From assembly GCA_965230795.1 (NCBI GenBank), contig OZ246020.1, positions 1,178,001 to 1,242,000 of the forward strand: a stretch of 64,000 nucleotides of DNA, in the 5' to 3' direction. This stretch comes from PZPK01 sp965230795. GTDB lineage: Bacteria > Pseudomonadota > Gammaproteobacteria > Pseudomonadales > Oleiphilaceae. A program made the position numbers and the translations under genes. Of the stretch, positions 42,829-49,666 are shown piece after piece; within the stretch, counting starts at the first letter, position 1; each line of letters begins with the position of its first letter. The notes beneath the pieces are model-generated. The model did not search any database, was not told where the DNA came from, and worked only from the letters and a program-made list of their open reading frames with translations.

Positions 42829-43413
42829 TCAGCGTTCTCTGCCATTGTAGATGCAACCATCCGTCTGAAGATATTGCTGTAGTACCCCGCGCGCGGCTTC
42901 GCGTTCAAGGCCGGTGGTGACGTCTATCCCCCGGCTGGTTAAAGCCTGAATCCAATCCTCGGGCTTCGGTCCTTCATCAAAGCCGATGGCTCGGGCGTCC
43001 TCATCTTTTGAACCGGTGACAACATGGCGAATACCCGACCAGGGAATGGCACCCAAACACATGGCACAGGGTTCCGTTGTTGTGATCAGTTCAAGGGGAG
43101 TCATGCCTTTCGCGCCGAGATCATAGGTCCCCAGTTTTCGCTGTGCAAGACTGATCGCCACCATTTCTGCGTGCAGCATGGACAAACCCTGAGTCGTGAC
43201 CGAATTAACCCCCAGCGCGATCAGCTTACCTGTGTCGATCTCGAATACACCTGCGGCAAAGGGACCGCCCGTTCCTGCTTCGATGTTCTTTCTTGCTGCG
43301 GCGATGACAAAGGTCATTCGAGTCGCCAGATCCGAACTCGTCACATAGTTTTGTGCAAAGGGTTCCATCCAATCTGGCAGATCAAAGCTGATATGGGTGG
43401 GTTGTGAAAACAA
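42829..43413 (-). CDS. cytidine/guanine-deaminase-fold nucleoside deaminase
   Basis: 194 residues, from a TTG at 43413 supported by AGGGGAA upstream. Zinc-deaminase motifs HAEMVAI (His ligand plus catalytic Glu) and PCAMCLGAI (two Cys ligands). The length and N-terminal extension fit guanine-deaminase/CMP-deaminase relatives rather than TadA. Possible role in nucleobase salvage. Separated by 51 bp from the ACR3 gene. Confidence 0.82.
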   Translation of the reverse strand: MFSQPTHISFDLPDWMEPFAQNYVTSSDLATRMTFVIAAARKNIEAGTGGPFAAGVFEIDTGKLIALGVNSVTTQGLSMLHAEMVAISLAQRKLGTYDLGAKGMTPLELITTTEPCAMCLGAIPWSGIRHVVTGSKDEDARAIGFDEGPKPEDWIQALTSRGIDVTTGLEREAARGVLQQYLQTDGCIYNGRER

Positions 43414-43644
43414 GAGAGTTCCCCTTTTGAATAAAGCCGTGTGCGCTTGTTCGTTCTATCTGACGTCCATGCACTTCGAATCCGCGCCATCTTATTCTTC
43501 CTCGCTGAAATAATACAGAATGGCTGAACAGTTGGAATAGAAGCGCTTGCGAAAGTGAATGCAGGTCTCGTGTTAAACGAATAGGGAGCTCCCGCTTTCA
43601 CGCAGATGGAAAAACCAAGTCAATGATTTTCAAAGATCAAACAT

Positions 43645-43690
43645 CTGGTTTCCGTATTTCATAAGAATTTCGGAGTCGCAATAAAATTCA
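43645..43690 (+). repeat. degenerate attC-like repeat at the left end of the array
   Basis: TTTCATAAGAATTTCGGAG with a following AATAAAA resembles the 3' half of the sites at 43771 and 45788. This marks the left limit of the cassette region. The rest of the 459-bp gap before 43873 holds no gene. Confidence 0.4.
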
Positions 43691-43770
43691 TTCTCAATTT
43701 TGACAGCAGGAAGTGGATCAAGAAATCGATGTCAAAGGCTATAAATCATTGAAATGAAAGTGTAAGTTTT

Positions 43771-43837
43771 AAGTTTTTATCACGGGACATGAAATGCGGG
43801 CGTCGGGTTTCATAAGAATTCCGTGTAATAAACTGTT
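43771..43837 (+). repeat. attC-like site A
   Basis: TTTTTATCACGG at left mirrors CCGTGTAATAAACTG at right, with an inner ATGAAA/TTTCAT stem: a ~65-bp imperfect palindrome ending AACTGTT, placed 35 bp before a small lipoprotein gene. Confidence 0.5.
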
Positions 43838-44105
43838 TTATCAAAATCAGTGAAGCCTAAAAGGGAGTCTTCGTGGGTAACTTATTTAAACATGGATTGC
43901 TTTTTTATTTCCTTGCTCTGGGTGGCTGCGCTACTAATGGAACATATGAGCCAGCAGACTATGAAATTGTGTTTGGGATCTTAGAATGGAATGAATTTAC
44001 TAACTCTTTCAGAGTAAAACCTACAACGCAATGACCTCCCCCCGAAAAATAGAACCATGACATGGATGAGATTTCCGGTTACTTTAGCCAAAAGGAAATC
44101 TCAAT

Positions 44106-44372
44106 ATGAAGAAAAAGCGTTACACAGAAGAACAGATCATTGGTGCGATCAAAGAGCATGAGTCGGGCGTAAAAGTTGACGACATATGCCGCCGTATGAA
44201 TATCTCCACGGGCACGTTTTACAACTGGCGGTCCAAGTATGCCGGCCTGGAAGTGAACGAAGCCAAGCGATTAAAAGAGCTGGAAACGGAGAATAACAAG
44301 CTCAAGAAACTGCTCGCGGAGAAGCTCCTAGAAAACGAGGCCATGAAAGATGTGCTCTCAAAAAAGTGGTAA
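44106..44372 (+). CDS. IS3-family transposase OrfA
   Basis: 88 residues. N-terminal helix-turn-helix (YTEEQIIGAIKEHESGVKVDDICRRMNISTGTFYNWRSKY in outline) and a C-terminal leucine-zipper-like helix (ELETENNKLKKLLAEKLLENEAM in outline) for dimerisation. It binds the terminal repeats. The last codons contain A-AAA-AAG, a classic -1 slippage heptamer leading into orfB. Confidence 0.95.
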   Translation: MKKKRYTEEQIIGAIKEHESGVKVDDICRRMNISTGTFYNWRSKYAGLEVNEAKRLKELETENNKLKKLLAEKLLENEAMKDVLSKKW

Positions 44373-45184
44373 AGCCTGCGAGCCGTAAAGGCATTGCGAC
44401 TCATCTGGTCTCGGTACATCGACTGAGCGAGCGGCGCGCTTGTTGGCTTGCGAGTATTAGCCGAACAGCCTATCGCTATAACCCGATACCGCGGACGGAT
44501 CAAGCGCTCAGAGCACGTTTGATTGAGCTTGCAGGCAAACATCAGGGACTCGGTTATGAGATGCTGCATGGCATGCTCAGGAATGAGGGACTCGTCATCA
44601 ACGAGAAGCGCACCTACCGTCTTTATAGGGAAGAGAGTCTCCAGTTGCGTATTCGGAAGCGAAAGAAGCTGAAACGACCACGACAGCCTATCATGGTACC
44701 GATTTACCCTAATGTCCGCTGGTCGATGGATTTTGTTTCAGACCAGCTTAGCAACGGGCGAAGGTTTCGCGTGCTGAATGTAAAAGACGATTATTCAAAG
44801 GAACTCATTGGTCAGCTGACAGCGTACTCGATTTCTGGCCAGCAGGTTGCCAGGTTCCTTGATCAGCTCATCGACCAACGTGCAGCACCGGACCAAATCA
44901 CGTGTGATAACGGGACCGAGTTTACCTGCAAGGCGATGTTCTTCTGGCAGAAAGAATCAGGGGTAAAGCTGGCATTTATCCAGCCAGGAAAGCCAACACA
45001 AAATGCGTTTGTAGAAAGCTTGAACGGAAAATTTAGAAACGAGTGTCTCAACAGGCATTGGTTTCGGAGCTTGGACGAAGCGAAAGAAATCATCGATGAG
45101 TGGCGACACCATTACAACCATGAGCGACCACATAGCGCTCTTAATTTTATGCCTCCGGCAGTGTTTGCAGCGAGGGCAGCATGA
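44366..45184 (+). CDS. IS3-family transposase OrfB (DDE integrase domain)
   Basis: 272 residues, frame -1 relative to orfA and overlapping it by 7 bp, so it is probably made as an OrfAB fusion by frameshifting. DDE triad is present: SMDFVSD, CDNGTEF, and E in NAFVESLNGKFRNECL. HTH_21 region at the N-terminus. No stop or frameshift damage; the element may still be able to move. Confidence 0.95.
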   Translation: MVKPASRKGIATHLVSVHRLSERRACWLASISRTAYRYNPIPRTDQALRARLIELAGKHQGLGYEMLHGMLRNEGLVINEKRTYRLYREESLQLRIRKRKKLKRPRQPIMVPIYPNVRWSMDFVSDQLSNGRRFRVLNVKDDYSKELIGQLTAYSISGQQVARFLDQLIDQRAAPDQITCDNGTEFTCKAMFFWQKESGVKLAFIQPGKPTQNAFVESLNGKFRNECLNRHWFRSLDEAKEIIDEWRHHYNHERPHSALNFMPPAVFAARAA

Positions 45185-45551
45185 TGGAAATTTCATCCAA
45201 AGCGTGGTTCTAAACAGGGGTGGAGGTCAGCAAATACCGTATATTTTGGGTGAGGAAAATCTTCGCTTTGGTTTTCTAATCACTCCAAATCACAGCAATA
45301 AATTTGACTACAATGCAGTTCTTTTTATGAACAAGCCTCCTAAAAATGTTGAAGGTAAAGTAATCAATGGCCCCGAAGATGTTATGAAAGAGGGCCTTAG
45401 ATCAATTGTCGTAACCTCGAGAGGACCCTCGATAATGGATATGTGGCTAACTGAAGGTGATCCCCGTGGCAAAGAACGAATAGTTTTATATATCAATGGT
45501 CGTGAGGCCGCAAACGTTGAATTTGAAGTTCAATAAATGGGATACAAAAAT

Positions 45552-45759
45552 TAAGTAGGGTCAGGTAAGACTTTAAACCAGTCGGTTTTTAAAACTCACG
45601 TGGAACCCGAGTTGATTCCTGACATTCGTGATGCGGCAATCAAGGAATGGCGTTAGGAAGTGAACAGTTCAAGAAAGAGCTTGAGGTATTGGCCAATCGA
45701 CGTGTTAGGCCTGCTAAAATATGGGGACGAAAAGAGGAAGTCTTATCTGACCCCACTTA
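45552..45759 (+). mobile_element. 208-bp RAYT-derived MITE-like element, copy 1
   Basis: Terminal inverted repeat: left TAAGTAGGGTCAGGTAAGAC, right the complement of TAAGTGGGGTCAGATAAGAC. Inside, a frameshifted C-terminal scrap of a REP-associated tyrosine transposase can be read (PDIRDAAIKEW, then LGSEQFKKELEVLANRRV). Followed by two further AACCCCACTTAT units in tandem. Confidence 0.8.
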
Positions 45760-45787
45760 TAACCCCACTTATAACCCCACTTATAAT

Positions 45788-45843
45788 CACGGGATCTGAA
45801 ACGCGGGTTTCGGGTTTCATAGGAAGTCCGTGTAATAAACTTT
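45788..45843 (+). repeat. attC-like site B
   Basis: CACGG/CCGTG outer and TGAAA/TTTCA inner stems, then TGTAATAAAC; close relative of site A (43771). It lies 13 bp before the next small gene. Confidence 0.5.
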
Positions 45844-45855
45844 TAGCTTTAAAAT

Positions 45856-46260
45856 ATGAAAATAATCATCGCAATTATCTACGTAGTTCTTTTTCACCTG
45901 TCGGCAAAAGTGATTTTTTCTATTTTAGGTGGCTTCGAGATGAGTAAAGGTATATTTGGCATCGATTGGTCAGGTGTCATATATATGTTCTTAATAAGTC
46001 TATTAGCTTCTATAGCAACGGTTCTAGGCGTACTGTTGGTGAGTAAAAATCAGACTACAAAGCAATTTATTTCAATAAGTGTACTCGCAATATTTGCAAC
46101 AAATACGTATCAGTTCGTACAGTCGCCAGATTGGTTTTTAAACACTCTCGCATCGAATACAGCACATATAATCACTACAAATTTGGTTTTTGGTATCGTG
46201 CTAATTCTGGTGTACTGGGGGATGTCAAAAGCTAGCAATGTGCTCAATAGGACTCCGTAA
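45856..46260 (+). CDS. cassette gene: four-helix membrane protein, unknown
   Basis: 134 residues, nearly all hydrophobic, with about four membrane helices; starts MKIIIAIIYVVLFHL. No family recognised. AT-rich composition and a start close behind an attC-like site fit a gene cassette. Stop is followed at once by the left end of the next site. Confidence 0.65.
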   Translation: MKIIIAIIYVVLFHLSAKVIFSILGGFEMSKGIFGIDWSGVIYMFLISLLASIATVLGVLLVSKNQTTKQFISISVLAIFATNTYQFVQSPDWFLNTLASNTAHIITTNLVFGIVLILVYWGMSKASNVLNRTP

Positions 46261-46410
46261 CAATTACTTGATGGGCATATTCAGAAGCAAATTGACATCA
46301 TGCGTGGCAAGTAACCATCTAACACATATGAGCCTTCCCGCTGTCAATAGAAAATAGATCTCTGCCCGGCCACTGTTTTTAAAGGTTCAGTTAGTGGTCG
46401 ATTGTTAACA
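46255..46410 (+). repeat. attC-like site C (long type)
   Basis: Left end CCGTAACAATTAC mirrors right end ATTGTTAACA; ~155 bp, the size of Vibrio-type long attC sites. GTTAACA at 46404-46410 approximates the GTTRRRY core. Confidence 0.45.
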
Positions 46411-46421
46411 TGTAGGAAGAC

Positions 46422-46841
46422 ATGCGATACCTAACCATCTCCATTTTGTTCCTAGTCATAGAGCCGTGGTTCCTTGTTCTGTCAATGTATACGGGAGCTT
46501 CCGAATTGGGCTTTTCAAGCTGGTACAATGCCGATCCATGGAACCGTAAAATTACTACGCTCGCCCTTGAATCGTCTGTCATTCGCTGTGTGTTTTTAGT
46601 CGCGGCGCTTTCTATCAAGCATTTGCATAAGCTAGTCTTTTTTGTACTGCTTCTCTTTGTTGGCTATGAAGTGTTTATCGCCATTTCAAAAATGTTCTTA
46701 TTCGGTGTCAGTGCTCTCGATAATGCTGATATGCTTGGTTTCAATACAAACTTAATAATAGGTAGGCTAATCGTTCTGTCTCTGTGGTGTTTCGTTGCAT
46801 ATCGGCTAATTACGGAGTACCGACTTTTAACTAGGCGCTGA
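46422..46841 (+). CDS. cassette gene: membrane protein, unknown
   Basis: 139 residues with about four hydrophobic helices, starting MRYLTISILFLVIEPWFLVL. No motif recognised. Start 12 bp after site C, stop inside the next attC-like site: compact cassette layout. Confidence 0.62.
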   Translation: MRYLTISILFLVIEPWFLVLSMYTGASELGFSSWYNADPWNRKITTLALESSVIRCVFLVAALSIKHLHKLVFFVLLLFVGYEVFIAISKMFLFGVSALDNADMLGFNTNLIIGRLIVLSLWCFVAYRLITEYRLLTRR

Positions 46842-46882
46842 AGCAAGGACTAAAACGGCGCAGCTTAGCTTGGCGTTGTAAC
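46825..46882 (+). repeat. attC-like site D
   Basis: TTTTAACTAGGCGCTGAAGC at left and GCTTAGCTTGGCGTTGTAAC at right form an imperfect inverted repeat of 58 bp, the standard short attC size and shape. Confidence 0.55.
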
Positions 46883-46884
46883 GT

Positions 46885-47190
46885 GTGAATGGAATGTACT
46901 GTAGATCAATAATCATCATATTACTCTTTAGTTTGGCTGCATGCGCAGATAATCATGAAAATGGTTCTTTTTCATTAGTATCTGCATTATCCGACTTAGA
47001 AGTTACGTGTGATGACCTTAGTCAATCCAAAATGGGCAAGCTCTTTTGGGCAAAACCTGTACTTGATGGCACAGGAATATTGATTATTTCTAAATCAAAT
47101 GCAGTAGACGAATATTTTCTTTCATTAACGTCGCACCATCAAGAAAGAGCATTGGAAACTAGAACCATTGAATGCAACCAAACAAGGTGA
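46885..47190 (+). CDS. cassette gene: small lipoprotein, unknown
   Basis: 101 residues from GTG at 46885 (ATG at 46894 equally possible). Signal peptide with lipobox SLAAC, then a soluble domain with two Cys (VTCDDLS, RTIECNQ). No family recognised. Follows site D by 3 bp. Confidence 0.62.
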   Translation: MNGMYCRSIIIILLFSLAACADNHENGSFSLVSALSDLEVTCDDLSQSKMGKLFWAKPVLDGTGILIISKSNAVDEYFLSLTSHHQERALETRTIECNQTR

Positions 47191-47359
47191 CGGAGGAATT
47201 AAATTTTAATCCCTCCGCTACCTTTTTACTCTTCACCTTTATTACCCTTCGCTTTTGACTCAAGTGTAATCAATCGCAGGAATACAGCCGAATAACGCGA
47301 TGCAAGCGGCAAGCCGTGCCACGTCTCCGTTTTGCGAAAATTCTATTACACTTAGGAAT
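47191..47359 (+). other. gap after cassette lipoprotein with terminator-like hairpin
   Basis: GGAGGAATTAAA/TTTAATCCCTCC just after the stop is a strong stem without a long T run. The rest is AT-rich with no gene, running into the second MITE copy. Confidence 0.45.
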
Positions 47360-47567
47360 TAAGTGGGGTCAGGTAAGACTTTAAACCAGTCGGTTTTTAA
47401 AACTCACGTGGAACCCGAGTTGATTACTGACATTCGTGATGCGGCAATCAAGGAATGGCGTTAGGAAGTGAACAGTTCAAGAAAGAGCTTGAGGTATTGG
47501 CCAATCGACGTGTTAGGCCTGCTAAAATATGGGGACGAAAACAGGAAGTCTTATCTGACCCCACTTA
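47360..47567 (+). mobile_element. 208-bp RAYT-derived MITE-like element, copy 2
   Basis: Same ends and length as copy 1 (TAAGTGGGGTCAGGTAAGAC at left), a few base differences inside. Same broken transposase scrap. Confidence 0.8.
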
Positions 47568-47641
47568 TACACTTTGGTGGTTGGCGCTTCCCAGCTTACC
47601 GGTCACGGTAAGCTGAGGAGAAGGCTCAATGAGTATCAAGT

Positions 47642-47701
47642 GAATTAAGCTGACCGTTTTGCGCCACCGCTCCAAACGGCAGCTTATTCAGAGCGTTAAG
47701 C
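47642..47701 (+). repeat. attC-like site E with perfect GTTAAGC core
   Basis: AAGCTG-a-CCGTTT pairs with AAACGG-CAGCTT with one unpaired base, the extrahelical-base feature of attC hairpins. It ends in GTTAAGC (47695-47701), a perfect GTTRRRY, 9 bp before a gene start. Confidence 0.65.
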
Positions 47702-47710
47702 AATCGAGAT

Positions 47711-48193
47711 ATGGATAAGCCAGTACTTAAACTGATGATTGGGGACAACGAGTTTCGTGCGATAGGGCACGTGGCTGCGCAATGGGCTTACATTGAAACT
47801 GAACTAGACTATGTTCTCAATATGATGTTGTTGCATGAATCACAGAATGAAAAAGACCCTTGGAATCGGCAATCTTTTAAAGAAAGAATTGCAAAATTAA
47901 GAAGTCTTAGTAATGCAATGCTCAGTGGTGATCCATTAGCGGAGATATTAGACATTCTTGAGAAGGTTGCTTCTTTAAAGGGCTTTCGCGACGACATCGT
48001 GCATGGTCACTGGAAGCTGCATCGTAAGGGAGCTGTGCTCACTACCGGAATTCAAGTAATAAAAAGTCGGCCAAAGTATAGCCGCAAGGAAACGAAATTT
48101 ACTGCAGAAAAAGCAGAGGGTGTAGCCGCCAAAATTTCAAAAGAAAGCTTACGTTTGGTTTTGTGGCACAGCAAATATATAAGGGTCGAGTAA
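47711..48193 (+). CDS. cassette gene: HEPN-like soluble protein
   Basis: 160 residues, helical. The segment FRDDIVHGHW has the R-x4-H spacing of HEPN ribonuclease-like domains, with IETELDYVL and LEKVASLKGFRD helices around it. HEPN proteins act as toxins or RNA cleavers, but this is a motif-level guess. Start 9 bp after site E. Plain cassette context. Confidence 0.6.
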   Translation: MDKPVLKLMIGDNEFRAIGHVAAQWAYIETELDYVLNMMLLHESQNEKDPWNRQSFKERIAKLRSLSNAMLSGDPLAEILDILEKVASLKGFRDDIVHGHWKLHRKGAVLTTGIQVIKSRPKYSRKETKFTAEKAEGVAAKISKESLRLVLWHSKYIRVE

Positions 48194-48202
48194 TGCTTGA
48201 AT

Positions 48203-48410
48203 TAAGTGGGGTCAGGTAAGACTTTAAACCAGTCGGTTTTTAAAACTCACGTGGAACCCGAGTTGATTCCTGACATTCGTGATGCGGCAATCAAGGAATG
48301 GCGTTAGGAAGTGAACAGTTCAAGAAAGAGCTTGAGGTATTGGCAAATCGACGTGTTAGGCCTGCTAAAATAGGGGGACGATAAGAGGAAGTCTTATCTG
48401 ACCCCACTTA
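48203..48410 (+). mobile_element. 208-bp RAYT-derived MITE-like element, copy 3
   Basis: Same 208-bp length and inverted ends as copies 1 and 2. Followed by ATGTGACCCCACTTAT and then by the 3' half of an attC-like site, as if the element had landed inside that site. Confidence 0.8.
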
Positions 48411-48430
48411 TATGTGACCCCACTTATATG

Positions 48431-48450
48431 CGTGTAATAAACTGTTAGGT
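48431..48450 (+). repeat. attC-like site F, 3' half with GTTAGGT core
   Basis: CGTGTAATAAACTGTTAGGT matches the right end of sites A and B and ends in a perfect GTTRRRY (GTTAGGT, 48444-48450), 5 bp before a gene start. The 5' half is replaced by MITE copy 3. Confidence 0.6.
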
Positions 48451-48455
48451 GCCGA

Positions 48456-48857
48456 ATGAAAAGCGTTATTCTTGCTTTAACACTTTTGTGTTTCTGGGTC
48501 GAAGAAGCCTTATCTGAGAACGATTTTATGCATGATGTTAACTGTTCTAGGGAGACTATGGATATCACTTACGAAATTTTCAGGGATTTTAGTAAGTGGG
48601 GTGAAATTCCTACTCAAGCTGTTATGCAAAAACAATTAGATAAATATTCTGATTGCCCCAAGGAAGATGTCGAGAAATCTTTGTCTCATGCTATTAAATT
48701 ACAAAAGGCCGTGAACGAAAGCATGAAGCATTATCATGACAAAATGCCGGAGTTTCGCTCTAAGATTGATAACTTACTGAACAAGGAGTTATCTGGGGTT
48801 TCTTCAAAAGCACGTTCTTTAGCAGAAAGACGAATAATGTTTATGTATATAAAATGA
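48456..48857 (+). CDS. cassette gene: exported helical protein, unknown
   Basis: 133 residues. Signal peptide (MKSVILALTLLCFWVEEALS), then a mostly helical domain with two Cys (NCSRE, DCPKE) about 35 residues apart, a likely disulfide. No family recognised. AT-rich codon use unlike the core genes. Confidence 0.62.
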   Translation: MKSVILALTLLCFWVEEALSENDFMHDVNCSRETMDITYEIFRDFSKWGEIPTQAVMQKQLDKYSDCPKEDVEKSLSHAIKLQKAVNESMKHYHDKMPEFRSKIDNLLNKELSGVSSKARSLAERRIMFMYIK

Positions 48858-48883
48858 TATTAATCCTTTCTAAATCTATAAAT

Positions 48884-48970
48884 CACCTAACCAGTTGCGC
48901 AATGTTCGCCCCGGAAAAACACTCCGGGGCTGGCCTCACTGACGCTCGCCGCAGCTAAAGGCGTCATGTG
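48884..48970 (+). repeat. attC-like site G
   Basis: Opens with ACCTAAC (complement of GTTAGGT), has an inner CCCCGG/CCGGGG stem, and ends GGCGTCATGTG, one change from the common GCGTTATGTG end. It lies between two small plus-strand genes. Confidence 0.5.
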
Positions 48971-48984
48971 TAAATAAGGAAGAT

Positions 48985-49413
48985 ATGAAAGATTACGGAA
49001 AGTGGTTAGTTATTGGTTTGCTCTTGGGTATTGGAATCAGTTTAGGTTACCAAGCATCCGAGTACTATATCGATCAATATATTGTCGCTCCAGCGCGAGG
49101 ACCTACCAAAGATATCGAGTACTTACCAAAAGGCATCAACGTTTCAGGTGCTCGGGTTGCAAAAACAGCGTTCTCTTATCAAGGTACAGTCCAACTAATA
49201 AACTCCAGTGGCAAAGATTATGTGGGGTTTGTTGTTACTGCTGAGCTTCATGATTCAAGAGGGCTCTTGGAGGTCTGCAAAGGTATTGAATCCTCAGTTG
49301 GTAAAACAGAGGTTTTAGTTACGCTGCTTTGCAACGCAAGCAATGAAAAACACCCAGAAGTTCAGCTAAAAAACATCGAGGTTGTGGAAGGTGTGTACTA
49401 TAAATCCACATAA
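48985..49413 (+). CDS. cassette gene: membrane-anchored FxLYD-like protein
   Basis: 142 residues. One N-terminal helix (WLVIGLLLGIGISLGY) and an outer domain with GTVQLINSSGKDYVGFVVTAELHDSRGLL-like pattern (quoted in part), resembling FxLYD beta domains. GGAAG before the ATG. Function unknown. Confidence 0.62.
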   Translation: MKDYGKWLVIGLLLGIGISLGYQASEYYIDQYIVAPARGPTKDIEYLPKGINVSGARVAKTAFSYQGTVQLINSSGKDYVGFVVTAELHDSRGLLEVCKGIESSVGKTEVLVTLLCNASNEKHPEVQLKNIEVVEGVYYKST

Positions 49414-49502
49414 CCAAGCCAGCCAGCATCACTCCCTGCGGTCACTGGGCCTCGTCTCACTCGCCGCTGCGCATTCCGCTAGTAGCAGTAGCGTAGTTGA
49501 GC
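49408..49502 (+). repeat. attC-like site H, right end of array
   Basis: Starts ACATAACCAAGCCAGCCAGC at the stop of the preceding gene and ends in GTTGAGC (49496-49502), a perfect GTTRRRY. The first part is very like 5' halves of attC sites from marine gammaproteobacteria (from memory). Confidence 0.5.
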
Positions 49503-49634
49503 AATAAGGAGGGAGTCCTCGTCAATTTTGTAGACGATCCTGTGCTCATCGTTAATGCGTCTGGACCAATACCCGGAAAGGTCATGTTTCAATGGTTCGG
49601 GGGAGGTCAGCGAGATGCCAGTAAGGCATGAGAC
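49479..49634 (-). pseudogene. yoeB-like toxin remnant (Txe/YoeB C-terminus)
   Basis: Reading the minus strand gives TGISLTSPEPLKHDLSGYWS then RRINDEHRIVYKI and a C-terminal QLRYCY stop. This is the second half of a YoeB ribosome-dependent mRNA nuclease, including the catalytic Glu/Arg region and C-terminal Tyr (CRYHY in E. coli). The N-terminal half and a yefM antitoxin are missing, so it is a remnant. It is the only minus-strand gene piece in the cassette region. Confidence 0.7.
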
Positions 49635-49666
49635 TTCAACCAGCAGATGCGACCACCGTCTTCATT

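Larger units (their letters stand above)
44032..45229 (+). mobile_element. complete IS3-family insertion sequence (IS407-like group), 1198 bp
   Basis: Ends are inverted: left TGACCTCCCCCCGAAAAATA (44032 on), right the complement beginning TGACCTCCACCCCTGTTTAG (from 45229 inward). A 4-bp target duplication GCAA flanks both sides (44028-44031, 45230-45233). Two overlapping frames, orfA and orfB, with a slippery AAAAAAG at 44360-44366. Intact DDE residues. Four-bp duplications are typical of the IS407 group. Confidence 0.95.
43873..45536 (+). pseudogene. small lipoprotein gene split by an IS3-family element
   Basis: GTG at 43873 with AGGGAG upstream encodes a signal peptide with lipobox ALGGC and runs to codon 53 (CAA, ending 44031), where the IS begins. 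The frame resumes at 45234 and ends at 45536. Removing the IS and one GCAA copy gives an uninterrupted 153-residue lipoprotein of unknown function (…KPTTQ|IPYILGEENL…). The inserted state encodes only a 53-residue stub. Confidence 0.85.

Noticed and set aside
45096..45536. Independent 146-residue gene
   Set aside because: Its first part is the IS end in the wrong frame; the rest is the second half of the split lipoprotein gene.
40333..49650. Prophage or integrative island with integrase
   Set aside because: No integrase, portal, capsid or conjugation gene; the only recombinase is the IS transposase.
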